The notes under the pieces were generated by a model. The model saw nothing but the letters and a program-made list of their open reading frames with translations, did no database searches and was not told the DNA's origin. Shown piece after piece: positions 1 to 6,148 of a stretch of DNA of 6,261 bases. The first letter of the stretch is position 1. The number at the start of each line of letters is the position of its first letter. The DNA is from an uncultured Bacilli bacterium (GTDB taxonomy: Bacteria; Bacillota_I; Bacilli_A; RF39; UBA660). The translations under genes and the position numbers were made by a program. Location of the stretch: assembly GCA_949879835.1 (NCBI GenBank), contig CATLBU010000044.1, forward strand, positions 1 through 6,261, in the 5' to 3' direction.

Positions 1-17
1 AGCTTTTTTATCTTCTA

Positions 18-46
18 TTGTGAAAAAAAATAGAGTATGATAAGAT
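18..46 (+). promoter_or_regulatory. Candidate sigma-A promoter of the first ATPase-nuclease gene
   Basis: A -35-like TTGTGA (18-23; 4 of 6 consensus bases) lies 17 bp before TAAGAT (41-46; 4 of 6). An extended -10 dinucleotide TG sits at 38-39, giving TGaTAAGAT. Transcription would begin near 53, leaving a leader of about 58 nt before the start at 111. The 17-bp spacing and the TG element support it, but chance matches are common in DNA this AT-rich. Confidence 0.42.
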
Positions 47-94
47 AGATTAAAGTATAAAAAAATTATAAATAAAATATATTTTATATGTTAG

Positions 95-103
95 AAGGAT
101 GTG
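95..103 (+). promoter_or_regulatory. Ribosome binding site that decides the start at 111
   Basis: AAGGATGTG matches the anti-Shine-Dalgarno complement AAGGAGGTG at 8 of 9 positions and ends 7 nt before the ATG at 111. An in-frame ATG at 99 lies inside this element, so it would have no properly spaced ribosome binding site. This makes 111 the better start than 99. Confidence 0.7.
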
Positions 104-110
104 TTATATT

Positions 111-1685
111 ATGGGCATTTATTTAAATCCAGAATCTGTAGGATTTCAGGAATCGATTTCATCTGAAATATATATTGATAAAACAGGATTACTTCATTAT
201 ACAAATCAGATATTAGAAACAAAACAAAAATTTATTTGTGTAAGCAGACCACGTAGATTTGGTAAATCAATGGCGGCTGAAATGCTTGCCGCTTATTATG
301 GAAGAGGATATCATTCAGCAGATTTATTCCAAGGTCTACAGATTACAAAAGAGACTGATTTTTTTACTCATTTAAATCAATATAATGTAATTTTTTTAAA
401 TATGCAAGATTTTCTAAGTCGTACACATGATATAAAAAAGATGAAAGCTTTATTAGAAAAAGTACTGCTTCGAGATTTATTAAAGGAATATCCAGATGTC
501 GATTATTTAGATAAAAAAGATTTGATTGGCGTATTATTTGATATTTATCATGAAAAAAAAGAGAAAAAGTTTATATTTATTATAGATGAATGGGATTGTA
601 TTTTTCGTGAGATGAAACATAACTTAAATGCACAAACCATATATCTCGATTTTCTGCGAAATCTATTAAAAGACAAGGGGTATGTGGCTTTAGCCTATAT
701 GACAGGAATTTTGCCGATTAAAAAATATGGTTCTCATTCTGCATTAAATATGTTTGATGAATTTTCAATGTTAGATCCAAGTAATCTAGCAGAATACGTT
801 GGATTTACGGAGCAGGAAGTTTCTATGCTTTGTCAGAAATATCAAATGGATTTTACAGAAATGAAACATTGGTATGATGGGTATCATTTTGATCATAAAC
901 TGCATATTTATAATCCACGATCTGTTGTACGTGCTATGCTTACCAAGCGATATAATAACTATTGGAACCAGACAGAAACATTTGAAGCATTAAGAGATTA
1001 TATTGTTATGAATTATGATGGTTTAAGAGATACGATTATTGAACTGCTTGCAGGAAATCCTAAAAAAATAAACCCTGGAACATTTAGTAATGATATGACA
1101 ACTTTTACTTCAGCAGATGATGTATTGACTCTTCTTGTACATTTAGGATACTTAGGATATAATTTTGAAGAACAAAAAGTATACATTCCTAATTCAGAGA
1201 TAGAAACAGAATTTATTAATGCAATTCAAAATGCAGGATGGGAAGAAGTGATTCAAGCGATTAAAGTTTCGGAGGAATTATTACAAGCTACATGGGATAT
1301 GGATGAAGTAGTAGTTGCAGATAAAATTGAACACGTTCATCTGGAAACATCTTCTTTAACTTATAATAATGAAAACTCTTTAAGTTGTACGATCTCTCTT
1401 GCTTATTATAGTGCTAGAAAGTATTATACAATGATTCGAGAATTTCCTACTGGAAAAGGCTTTGCTGATATGGTATATTTACCAAGAAAGAATTATTTAG
1501 ATAAACCAGCTATGATCATTGAATTAAAATGGGATAAAAGTGCTCAAAGTGCCATTTCACAGATAAAATCAAAGCAATATGTACATGCTCTGAAAGAATA
1601 TAGTGGAAATTTATTGTTAGTAGGAATAAATTATGATAAAAAAGAAAAAACACACAGTTGTGTTATAGAACGTTTTCTTAAATAA
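111..1685 (+). CDS. AAA-ATPase-like protein with C-terminal PD-(D/E)XK nuclease domain (MGIYLNP subgroup)
   Basis: The 524-residue protein has the two-domain layout of the AAA-ATPase_like (PF09820) plus PDDEXK_9 (PF08011) family. It is probably a cytoplasmic, ATP-driven nucleic-acid-acting protein of unknown role. The Walker A region is VSRPRRFGKS (44-53, K52 and S53). Arginine replaces the first P-loop glycine, as is usual in this family. Walker B is FIFIIDEWD (154-162, D159 and E160). Family signatures follow: TGILPIK (198-204), GFTEQEV (231-237), WYDGYHF (254-260) and IYNPRSV (266-272). The nuclease domain shows GKGFADMVY with D453, then IIELKW with E471 and K473, then Q484 and QY at 489-490, so its catalytic set looks complete. 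There is no signal peptide or membrane segment. Start 111 fits the ribosome binding site and the MGIYLNP opening typical of relatives; a start at 99 would add four residues. It has its own candidate promoter and converges on the cell-wall-binding gene. Family assignment is strong; biological function is unknown. Confidence 0.93.
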   Translation: MGIYLNPESVGFQESISSEIYIDKTGLLHYTNQILETKQKFICVSRPRRFGKSMAAEMLAAYYGRGYHSADLFQGLQITKETDFFTHLNQYNVIFLNMQDFLSRTHDIKKMKALLEKVLLRDLLKEYPDVDYLDKKDLIGVLFDIYHEKKEKKFIFIIDEWDCIFREMKHNLNAQTIYLDFLRNLLKDKGYVALAYMTGILPIKKYGSHSALNMFDEFSMLDPSNLAEYVGFTEQEVSMLCQKYQMDFTEMKHWYDGYHFDHKLHIYNPRSVVRAMLTKRYNNYWNQTETFEALRDYIVMNYDGLRDTIIELLAGNPKKINPGTFSNDMTTFTSADDVLTLLVHLGYLGYNFEEQKVYIPNSEIETEFINAIQNAGWEEVIQAIKVSEELLQATWDMDEVVVADKIEHVHLETSSLTYNNENSLSCTISLAYYSARKYYTMIREFPTGKGFADMVYLPRKNYLDKPAMIIELKWDKSAQSAISQIKSKQYVHALKEYSGNLLLVGINYDKKEKTHSCVIERFLK

Positions 1686-2006
1686 AATTTATTTTAAAGG
1701 TAAAAGATACTATATACTGCAAAGTAACTAATACAAAAAAGAATTTATATTACTAATTTTATAATGTTATATCGTTAATTTTTATAATTTAATTTTAGAT
1801 GTATAAAAGGATGTAATTAGAATTGAAAGGGAGAAAATAAGAAGAGTTTAGAAATATTTCCCATTTAGTAAATTAAAAAAACTTGATAAAATCTATATTT
1901 GGCAGAAATTACATCTATATTTACATCTAAATTGGGGAATCCTATTAGATCTCAAATTGATAAATACTACTTTTTATTAGATAATATAAATAAAATATAT
2001 TTTAAC
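1686..2006. other. AT-rich convergent intergenic gap, no supported gene
   Basis: This stretch between two convergent genes holds no gene I can support. There is no clear GC-stem plus T-run terminator for the upstream plus-strand gene; the sequence just after its stop forms only an A/T palindrome with a one-base centre. The phrase TAATTTTATAAT and close variants recur around 1755-1797, as expected by chance in such DNA. A plus-strand reading frame from 1852 stays open for about 40 codons but lacks a start codon and a ribosome binding site; it is treated as a weak remnant candidate. Confidence 0.5.
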
Positions 2007-2038
2007 AATCCTCTTAGCATAGTTATACTAAGAGGATT
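2007..2038 (-). terminator. Hairpin terminator of the cell-wall-binding protein gene
   Basis: AATCCTCTTAG (2007-2017) and CTAAGAGGATT (2028-2038) form a perfect 11-bp stem with a 10-nt loop, 15 nt past the stop codon of the minus-strand gene. The tail on the minus strand is T-rich but broken (GTTAAAATATATTTTA), so termination may be incomplete. The plus-strand side (ATTAAAATTT) is no better, but the hairpin could also affect read-through from the convergent gene on the left. Confidence 0.65.
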
Positions 2039-2053
2039 ATTAAAATTTACATA

Positions 2054-3859
2054 TTATTTTCTAGTTTTCCACTTGAATGTTACTTCTTTTTTCTCAATTG
2101 ATGAAGATGTTCTTAGCTTATAAATACTAACCTTTTCTTTTGCGTCATCAACTAAACCTTGACCTGTTGCATTTAACTCTTTTGTATTATCTCCTTTGCT
2201 ATCTTTTACATAAATAGAAATACCATTTTCATCAGCCTCACTAATTACATCATCTATTACAGCCCAAGCTAAAAGAGCTTCTGATTCAGTTAAACTTTTT
2301 ACTTTTACACTTCTTGTACCAAAGTTCACATACTCAACACCATACTCTTCTAAATTGTCTTTAATATCAGCGAGTTTTGCATACTCTGCTTTATAATAAC
2401 TATTTTCGTCCCTAGAATCATTCTTTCTTGTTGTTTCATAAAATCTAATTTTCCTGCCATCAGCTGTATCAAATAACTTTCCTGATTCATATTCACCAAT
2501 TACAACAGCATAGTCAGCGGTATTGTTTAAATATTTATAATCACAAACGCCATTTGCATCAAAATAATAGTATCTGCCATCTACTTTAGCAACTGTCCTG
2601 TTATATAATTCTCCCTTACTATTACCGCAAATATAGTAGTCATCATCAATTTCTTTCCATGTTGTTAATGCCGCACCATCTTTGCCAAGATAGAAATACT
2701 TAATTTTTTCATCTTTATCTTTATTACTTTCATGATTTGCCCATGCAATAACCTTTTCACTTAACATAGCATACTTTGCTTCTGCTGGTGCATTTTCTTC
2801 ATCTTTCAAGCTGTATTCAATATAATCAGTATTTCCTGTATTGCCCTTATATATTGCTTCAATAAATTCTTTCTTCTCATCATTGGTAGGTGTTATTGGA
2901 TTATTCTTTTCTTGTTCCATTATAGCAAGACGAACAGAGGAACCTGAAACAGCACTAGAAACATCGTCAAGCTCATAATCTATTTCAGGAACTAGAGCGT
3001 CTAGTTTAAAATTAGCGATATATACATTTAAATAGTCATCCTTTACGCCTTCTTTTGTGGTACGTGCATCTTTTCCAAAATAATACCATTTGTTATTAAT
3101 GGATTTCCATTCTTCATCAGCTAAAACGCCTGTTACAGGATCACCGTATACCCATTTTTCTTTATTATCATAAAAGAACATTTCTTTAGAAAATGGATCT
3201 TCATCTATGTTTTCTACTTTGGCATCTGAACCAGCCCAGTTTTTAGTAGTCTCGTACCATCCAGTTACCATCGCACCATTTTTATCCATATAAAAATAGT
3301 CAGTATCATTCCAATCTACTAAATCATTATTAACAACTGCCTCTGCATACATCTGTCCATTTGGAGAAAGTGCATACCATTTTCCATTACTTTCTACCCA
3401 TTCATTTACATACATTCTTCCTGTTGAACCAAAATAATACCATACTTTTGTAGAAGAACCACTGTTTGGGGAAGCGTAAATAGAATTAGCGGACATTTCT
3501 CTCCAGCCTTTTATCATTTTCCCATCATTTCCCAAATAGTAAAACTCAGAGTCATCATCAATATCATCTTTTCCCAATTCATCATGAATATCATTACTAT
3601 CTAAAACTTCACTTTCACCATTGAATTTATCAATACGAATGAAAGCATTTCTTACCATTCTTCCTTCATCATCTAAGAAGTACCAATCCTCTCCAGCTAA
3701 TACCCATTGATTGGAAACTCGATCACCGCCATTATAATAGTACCAATTCGAACCGCTTTGTACCCAGCCTTCTGTAGCTGCACTGGTCATCACAGTGGCA
3801 CCCATAGCCATTACAGCCATGGAAGCGACAACAGCAGCTGTTTTTGTCAACTTTCTCAT
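2054..3859 (-). CDS. Secreted cell-wall-binding repeat protein
   Basis: This 601-residue exported protein is probably held on the cell surface by non-covalent cell-wall-binding (choline-binding-like) repeats. The signal peptide has a basic n-region (MRKLTK), a hydrophobic stretch from about 8 to 27, and likely cleavage after TSA or TSAA near 27-28. Aromatic/glycine repeats lie at about 31-50, 51-71, 106-122, 139-157, 158-176, 188-204, 256-266, 387-404, 406-426 and 427-444, with cores such as WYYYNGGDR, WYYFGSTGRM, YFYMDKNGAM and YYYFDANGV. An acidic insert (about 80-105), a non-repeat segment (about 268-385) and a C-terminal region (445-601) match nothing I recognise. There is no LPXTG motif or C-terminal membrane anchor, which fits repeat-based attachment. 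The start is set at 3859, where the signal peptide begins and AAGGAG lies 10 nt upstream; an upstream in-frame ATG at 3895 would prefix 12 residues (MFSYYTKRRVQT) and is unlikely. It is transcribed alone, between two ATPase-nuclease genes of opposite orientation. Ligand and function are unknown. Confidence 0.9.
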   Translation of the reverse strand: MRKLTKTAAVVASMAVMAMGATVMTSAATEGWVQSGSNWYYYNGGDRVSNQWVLAGEDWYFLDDEGRMVRNAFIRIDKFNGESEVLDSNDIHDELGKDDIDDDSEFYYLGNDGKMIKGWREMSANSIYASPNSGSSTKVWYYFGSTGRMYVNEWVESNGKWYALSPNGQMYAEAVVNNDLVDWNDTDYFYMDKNGAMVTGWYETTKNWAGSDAKVENIDEDPFSKEMFFYDNKEKWVYGDPVTGVLADEEWKSINNKWYYFGKDARTTKEGVKDDYLNVYIANFKLDALVPEIDYELDDVSSAVSGSSVRLAIMEQEKNNPITPTNDEKKEFIEAIYKGNTGNTDYIEYSLKDEENAPAEAKYAMLSEKVIAWANHESNKDKDEKIKYFYLGKDGAALTTWKEIDDDYYICGNSKGELYNRTVAKVDGRYYYFDANGVCDYKYLNNTADYAVVIGEYESGKLFDTADGRKIRFYETTRKNDSRDENSYYKAEYAKLADIKDNLEEYGVEYVNFGTRSVKVKSLTESEALLAWAVIDDVISEADENGISIYVKDSKGDNTKELNATGQGLVDDAKEKVSIYKLRTSSSIEKKEVTFKWKTRK

Positions 3860-3869
3860 TGTTTGCACT

Positions 3870-3875
3870 CTCCTT
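3870..3875 (-). promoter_or_regulatory. Ribosome binding site for the cell-wall-binding protein
   Basis: On the minus strand AAGGAG (within AAAAAGGAGAG) lies 10 nt before the ATG at 3859. This supports that start, at the beginning of the signal peptide, over the in-frame ATG at 3895. No convincing promoter was found for this gene: a TATTAT at 3881-3886 would start transcription inside the ribosome binding site and has no fitting -35. Confidence 0.7.
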
Positions 3876-3920
3876 TTTGTATAATATGAAAACAAATTTG
3901 CAATACATGTGTATAACTAA

Positions 3921-4033
3921 GAAGGTGTATTGAATCGGCTTGTAGACTGGAAAAATAGGAATTTAAAGGAGGAAGAAAAGATGTATTTGTAGATGTAGTG
4001 AAAGAAGTTTTATCTTATAAATATTTTATATAA
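3921..4033 (+). other. Possible decayed gene fragment or orphan Shine-Dalgarno mini-ORF
   Basis: AAAGGAGG (3966-3973) is followed 7 nt later by ATG at 3981, but the frame stops after three codons (MYL, TAG at 3990-3992). The same frame is open upstream from 3921 and reads, in part, NRLVDWKNRNLKEEEK. The -1 frame then continues with DVFVDVVKEVLSYKYFI to a TAA at 4031. Joined by one frameshift, these make a plausible charged helical protein end, which suggests a gene remnant. A three-codon leader peptide with a perfect ribosome binding site, or pure chance, are the alternatives. I recognise no family. Confidence 0.25.
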
Positions 4034-4052
4034 TCTAATTTTTCATCGTTAG

Positions 4053-4081
4053 TTTACAGTTTTTCACGAATATGATATAAT
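4053..4081 (+). promoter_or_regulatory. Strong extended -10 promoter of the second ATPase-nuclease gene
   Basis: TTTACA (4053-4058; 5 of 6 to TTGACA) is separated by exactly 17 bp from a consensus TATAAT (4076-4081). TG at 4073-4074 gives the extended -10 form TGaTATAAT. Transcription should begin near 4088, leaving a leader of about 53 nt. This is the best promoter in the window and implies constitutive sigma-A expression unless a regulator acts. Confidence 0.78.
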
Positions 4082-4087
4082 TTTTGT

Positions 4088-4109
4088 AATAAGTAAGAAC
4101 CTTCTTATT
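4088..4109 (+). other. Small hairpin at the predicted 5' end of the leader
   Basis: AATAAG (4088-4093) can pair with CTTATT (4104-4109) around a 10-nt loop, at about the predicted transcription start. A 5'-terminal stem could stabilise the mRNA or belong to a DNA-binding site. With only one G-C pair it is weak and may be chance. Confidence 0.25.
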
Positions 4110-4129
4110 TAGGTATAGATAATTTAAGG

Positions 4130-4135
4130 AAGGAG
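4130..4135 (+). promoter_or_regulatory. Ribosome binding site for the second ATPase-nuclease gene
   Basis: AAGGAG, inside TAAGGAAGGAG, ends 5 nt before the ATG at 4141. It fixes the start at the MARIVGIG opening, which is also the usual start of this protein subgroup. Confidence 0.75.
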
Positions 4136-4140
4136 TAACG

Positions 4141-5832
4141 ATGGCACGAATTGTTGGTATTGGAAAACAAAATTTTGAAAGTATTATTAATACAAAAGCA
4201 TTTTATATTGACAAAACGGCATTTATTAAAGAATGGTGGGAAAATCTAGACGATGTAACTCTAATTACTAGACCTAGACGCTTTGGAAAAACATTAACAT
4301 TAAATATGGTCGAAACTTTTTTTTCAGTTGAATATGCGGATAAATCAGAATTATTTGAAGGATTATCTATTTTCAAAGAAGAAAAATATCGCAAACTACA
4401 AGGAACATATCCCGTTCTTGCATTAAGTTTTGCCGATGTAAAAGAAAGTACTTTTATTGAAACAAGAAAAAAAATTTGCGGGCAGATTATCGAATTATAT
4501 GTCAAAAATTATTCTATCTTAAAAAAGATGATACAGCTTCCAGAAGATAAAAAATTTTTTCGTATGTTATCAATTGATATGGATGATTATACAGCATCTA
4601 TGTCATTAAAAATGATTTCAAAATTTTTATCACTTTACTATCAAAAAAAAGTAATTATTCTTTTAGATGAGTATGACACCCCTATGCAAGAAGCATTTAT
4701 TAATGGTTATTGGAATGAATTAGTTACTTTTACCAGGGGAATTTTTAATTCTACTTTTAAAACAAATCCCTATTTAGAACGAAGTATTCTTACTGGAATA
4801 ACCAGAATCAGTAAAGAATCTATTTTTTCAGACTTAAATAATTTAGTAGTTATTACGACAACTTCGGAACCATATGCAGATTGTTTTGGATTTACAGAAG
4901 ATGAAGTTTTTGCTGCTTTAGAAGAATATCATCTTTCGGATAAAAAAAAGGAAGTGCAGGCGTGGTATGACGGTTTTTCTTTTGGTTCTATAAAAAATAT
5001 ATATAATCCTTGGTCAATTACCAATTATCTTAAATTTCGAAAATTTGCTCCATATTGGGCTAATACCAGTGCAAATCGACTGGTCGGAAGATTACTTAGA
5101 GAGGGAAGCCGAAATATAAAATTGTATTTTGAAGATTTGATAGCTGGAAAAAGTATACACACTTTATTGGATGAACAAATTGTATATGATCAATTAGGAG
5201 AAAGAGAAAGTGCTATTTGGAGTTTATTACTTGCCAGTGGTTATCTAAAAGTACAACAATATACAGTTGATGAAGAGAAGGGAACAGAAGAATATGAGCT
5301 TGCTTTAACCAATAAGGAAGTTCGTATTATGTTTATAGAAGTGATTCGAAGTTGGTTTTCTGATTATCAGGAAAGTTATAATGATTTTATAAAAGCATTA
5401 CTTATGGATGATATAGATGCAATGAATCATTACATGAACCAAGTTGCAATGGATAGTTTTAGTTTTTTTGATACAGGAGGGAGTCATAATACAAAGATGA
5501 ATCCAGAACGTTTTTATCATGGATTTGTATTAGGACTCATTGTCGATTTAGCCAACCGATATTATATTTCTTCAAATAGAGAAAGCGGATTTGGAAGATA
5601 TGATGTAATTCTTGAACCGAAAAATTTAGAAGATAACGGAATTATTCTTGAGTTTAAAGTGTGGAATCCAAAGAAAGAAAGGAATTTGGAAGAAACGGTA
5701 GAAAATGCTCTATGTCAAATAGAGGAAAAACAATATGATACAATCTTAAAAAAGAAAGGATTATCTGACGAAAAAATTAGAAAATATGGATTTGCCTTTC
5801 ATGGAAAGCAAGTTTTAATAGGAAGACATTAA
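4141..5832 (+). CDS. AAA-ATPase-like protein with C-terminal PD-(D/E)XK nuclease domain (MARIVGIG subgroup)
   Basis: This 563-residue member of the AAA-ATPase_like (PF09820) plus PDDEXK_9 (PF08011) family is probably cytoplasmic, with ATP-dependent action on nucleic acid inferred from its domains. Walker A is ITRPRRFGKT (42-51, K50 and T51), with arginine in place of the first glycine. Walker B is VIILLDEYDTP (171-181, D176 and E177). Further family signatures are LTGITRISKESIFSDLNN (217-234), FGFTEDEV (249-256), WYDGF (275-279), YNPWS (288-292) and FYHGFVLGL (458-466). The nuclease site reads GFGRYDVIL with D488, then IILEFKV with E504 and K506, then Q526 and QY at 531-532. All key residues are present and the frame is intact. 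Its Walker B (DEYDTP) and first 40 residues differ clearly from the gene at 111-1685, so the two are distant relatives rather than a recent tandem duplication. It has its own strong promoter, ribosome binding site and terminator, and so is monocistronic. The physiological role of the family is not established. Confidence 0.93.
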   Translation: MARIVGIGKQNFESIINTKAFYIDKTAFIKEWWENLDDVTLITRPRRFGKTLTLNMVETFFSVEYADKSELFEGLSIFKEEKYRKLQGTYPVLALSFADVKESTFIETRKKICGQIIELYVKNYSILKKMIQLPEDKKFFRMLSIDMDDYTASMSLKMISKFLSLYYQKKVIILLDEYDTPMQEAFINGYWNELVTFTRGIFNSTFKTNPYLERSILTGITRISKESIFSDLNNLVVITTTSEPYADCFGFTEDEVFAALEEYHLSDKKKEVQAWYDGFSFGSIKNIYNPWSITNYLKFRKFAPYWANTSANRLVGRLLREGSRNIKLYFEDLIAGKSIHTLLDEQIVYDQLGERESAIWSLLLASGYLKVQQYTVDEEKGTEEYELALTNKEVRIMFIEVIRSWFSDYQESYNDFIKALLMDDIDAMNHYMNQVAMDSFSFFDTGGSHNTKMNPERFYHGFVLGLIVDLANRYYISSNRESGFGRYDVILEPKNLEDNGIILEFKVWNPKKERNLEETVENALCQIEEKQYDTILKKKGLSDEKIRKYGFAFHGKQVLIGRH

Positions 5833-5889
5833 AAAAATTTTTTAGTTTAATAGAACTATTCACATTTAAACATTTTATAATATATTATA

Positions 5890-5928
5890 AAAAATCAGCA
5901 AAGACTTTCAGGATCTTTGCTGATTTTT
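5890..5928 (+). terminator. Strong rho-independent terminator, probably bidirectional
   Basis: A perfect 15-bp stem pairs 5890-5904 with 5914-5928 around the 9-nt loop CTTTCAGGA. The core ATCAGCAAAGA/TCTTTGCTGAT is followed by TTTTTGT on the plus strand, 57 nt after the stop at 5832. On the minus strand the same stem is followed by a T-run from the A-tract at 5889-5894, so it could also stop leftward transcription. Confidence 0.9.
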
Positions 5929-5946
5929 GTAATATAATAATGTCAA

Positions 5947-5996
5947 TTAGTGTATTATAAAATCTAATTTTTTGTTTAAAACGGTTAGTGTATTAT
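5947..5996. repeat. Pair of 12-bp direct repeats
   Basis: TTAGTGTATTAT occurs at 5947-5958 and again at 5985-5996, with starts 38 bp apart, just past the terminator. AATCTAATTTTTT at 5961-5973, between the copies, resembles AATCTAATTTTT at 4032-4043 ahead of the second ATPase promoter. The copies could be binding sites or traces of a small duplication. Function is unknown and chance is possible in AT-rich DNA. Confidence 0.45.
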
Positions 5997-6016
5997 TAAG
6001 GAAAATAAAAGCAATA

Positions 6017-6037
6017 AAAAGTGTTTTTTCCACTTTT
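6017..6037 (-). terminator. Weak hairpin, possible terminator for the right-edge minus-strand frame
   Basis: AAAAGTG (6017-6023) and CACTTTT (6031-6037) form a 7-bp stem with a 7-nt loop. Read on the minus strand, the stem ends in CACTTTT followed by TATTGCTTTT. This would suit a leftward gene stopping at 6120, about 80 nt earlier in its direction. The stem is mostly A-T, so this is tentative. Confidence 0.25.
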
Positions 6038-6063
6038 ATAGAAAATTTAGTAATTTTATAAAT

Positions 6064-6148
6064 AATATTGTCAATATTGAAATACAATAAATAAGAAAAA
6101 GTAAATCTATAATAAACCTTCAAATAAAATAATGCATTTTGTCAAAAT
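6064..6148. repeat. Two short palindromes sharing the core TTGTCAA
   Basis: AATATTG-T-CAATATT (6064-6078) and ATTTTG-T-CAAAAT (6136-6148) are perfect inverted repeats with 7- and 6-bp arms. Both are centred on a single T in TTGTCAA, and the centres are 71 bp apart. The shape is that of a dimeric regulator's operator, but no promoter was recognised beside them. The right-hand copy falls inside the possible reading frame at 6120-6260, so coding constraint or chance may explain it. Confidence 0.3.

Noticed and set aside
1..98. Left-edge DNA as the end of another gene
   Set aside because: No supported frame or terminator for an upstream gene can be read; only the promoter candidate is reported.
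1680..1700. A/T palindrome right after the first gene as a terminator
   Set aside because: All pairs are A-T, the centre is a single base and there is no T-run, so a stable terminator is not expected.
1899..2123. Plus-strand 74-codon frame with TTG start
   Set aside because: There is no ribosome binding site, it runs through the 2007-2038 hairpin and into the 3' end of the minus-strand cell-wall-binding gene, and it has no recognisable features.
3707..3889. Plus-strand 60-codon frame
   Set aside because: It is antisense to the signal peptide and first repeats of the cell-wall-binding protein; the His/Ser/Cys-rich product is a shadow of that coding sequence.
3860..3895. N-terminal extension of the cell-wall-binding protein from the ATG at 3895
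   Set aside because: It would put 12 residues before a standard signal peptide; the AAGGAG at 3870-3875 fits the ATG at 3859 instead.
4203..4505. Minus-strand 100-codon frame
   Set aside because: It is antisense to the P-loop region of the second ATPase-nuclease gene, which has clear family motifs; no independent ribosome binding site or domain.
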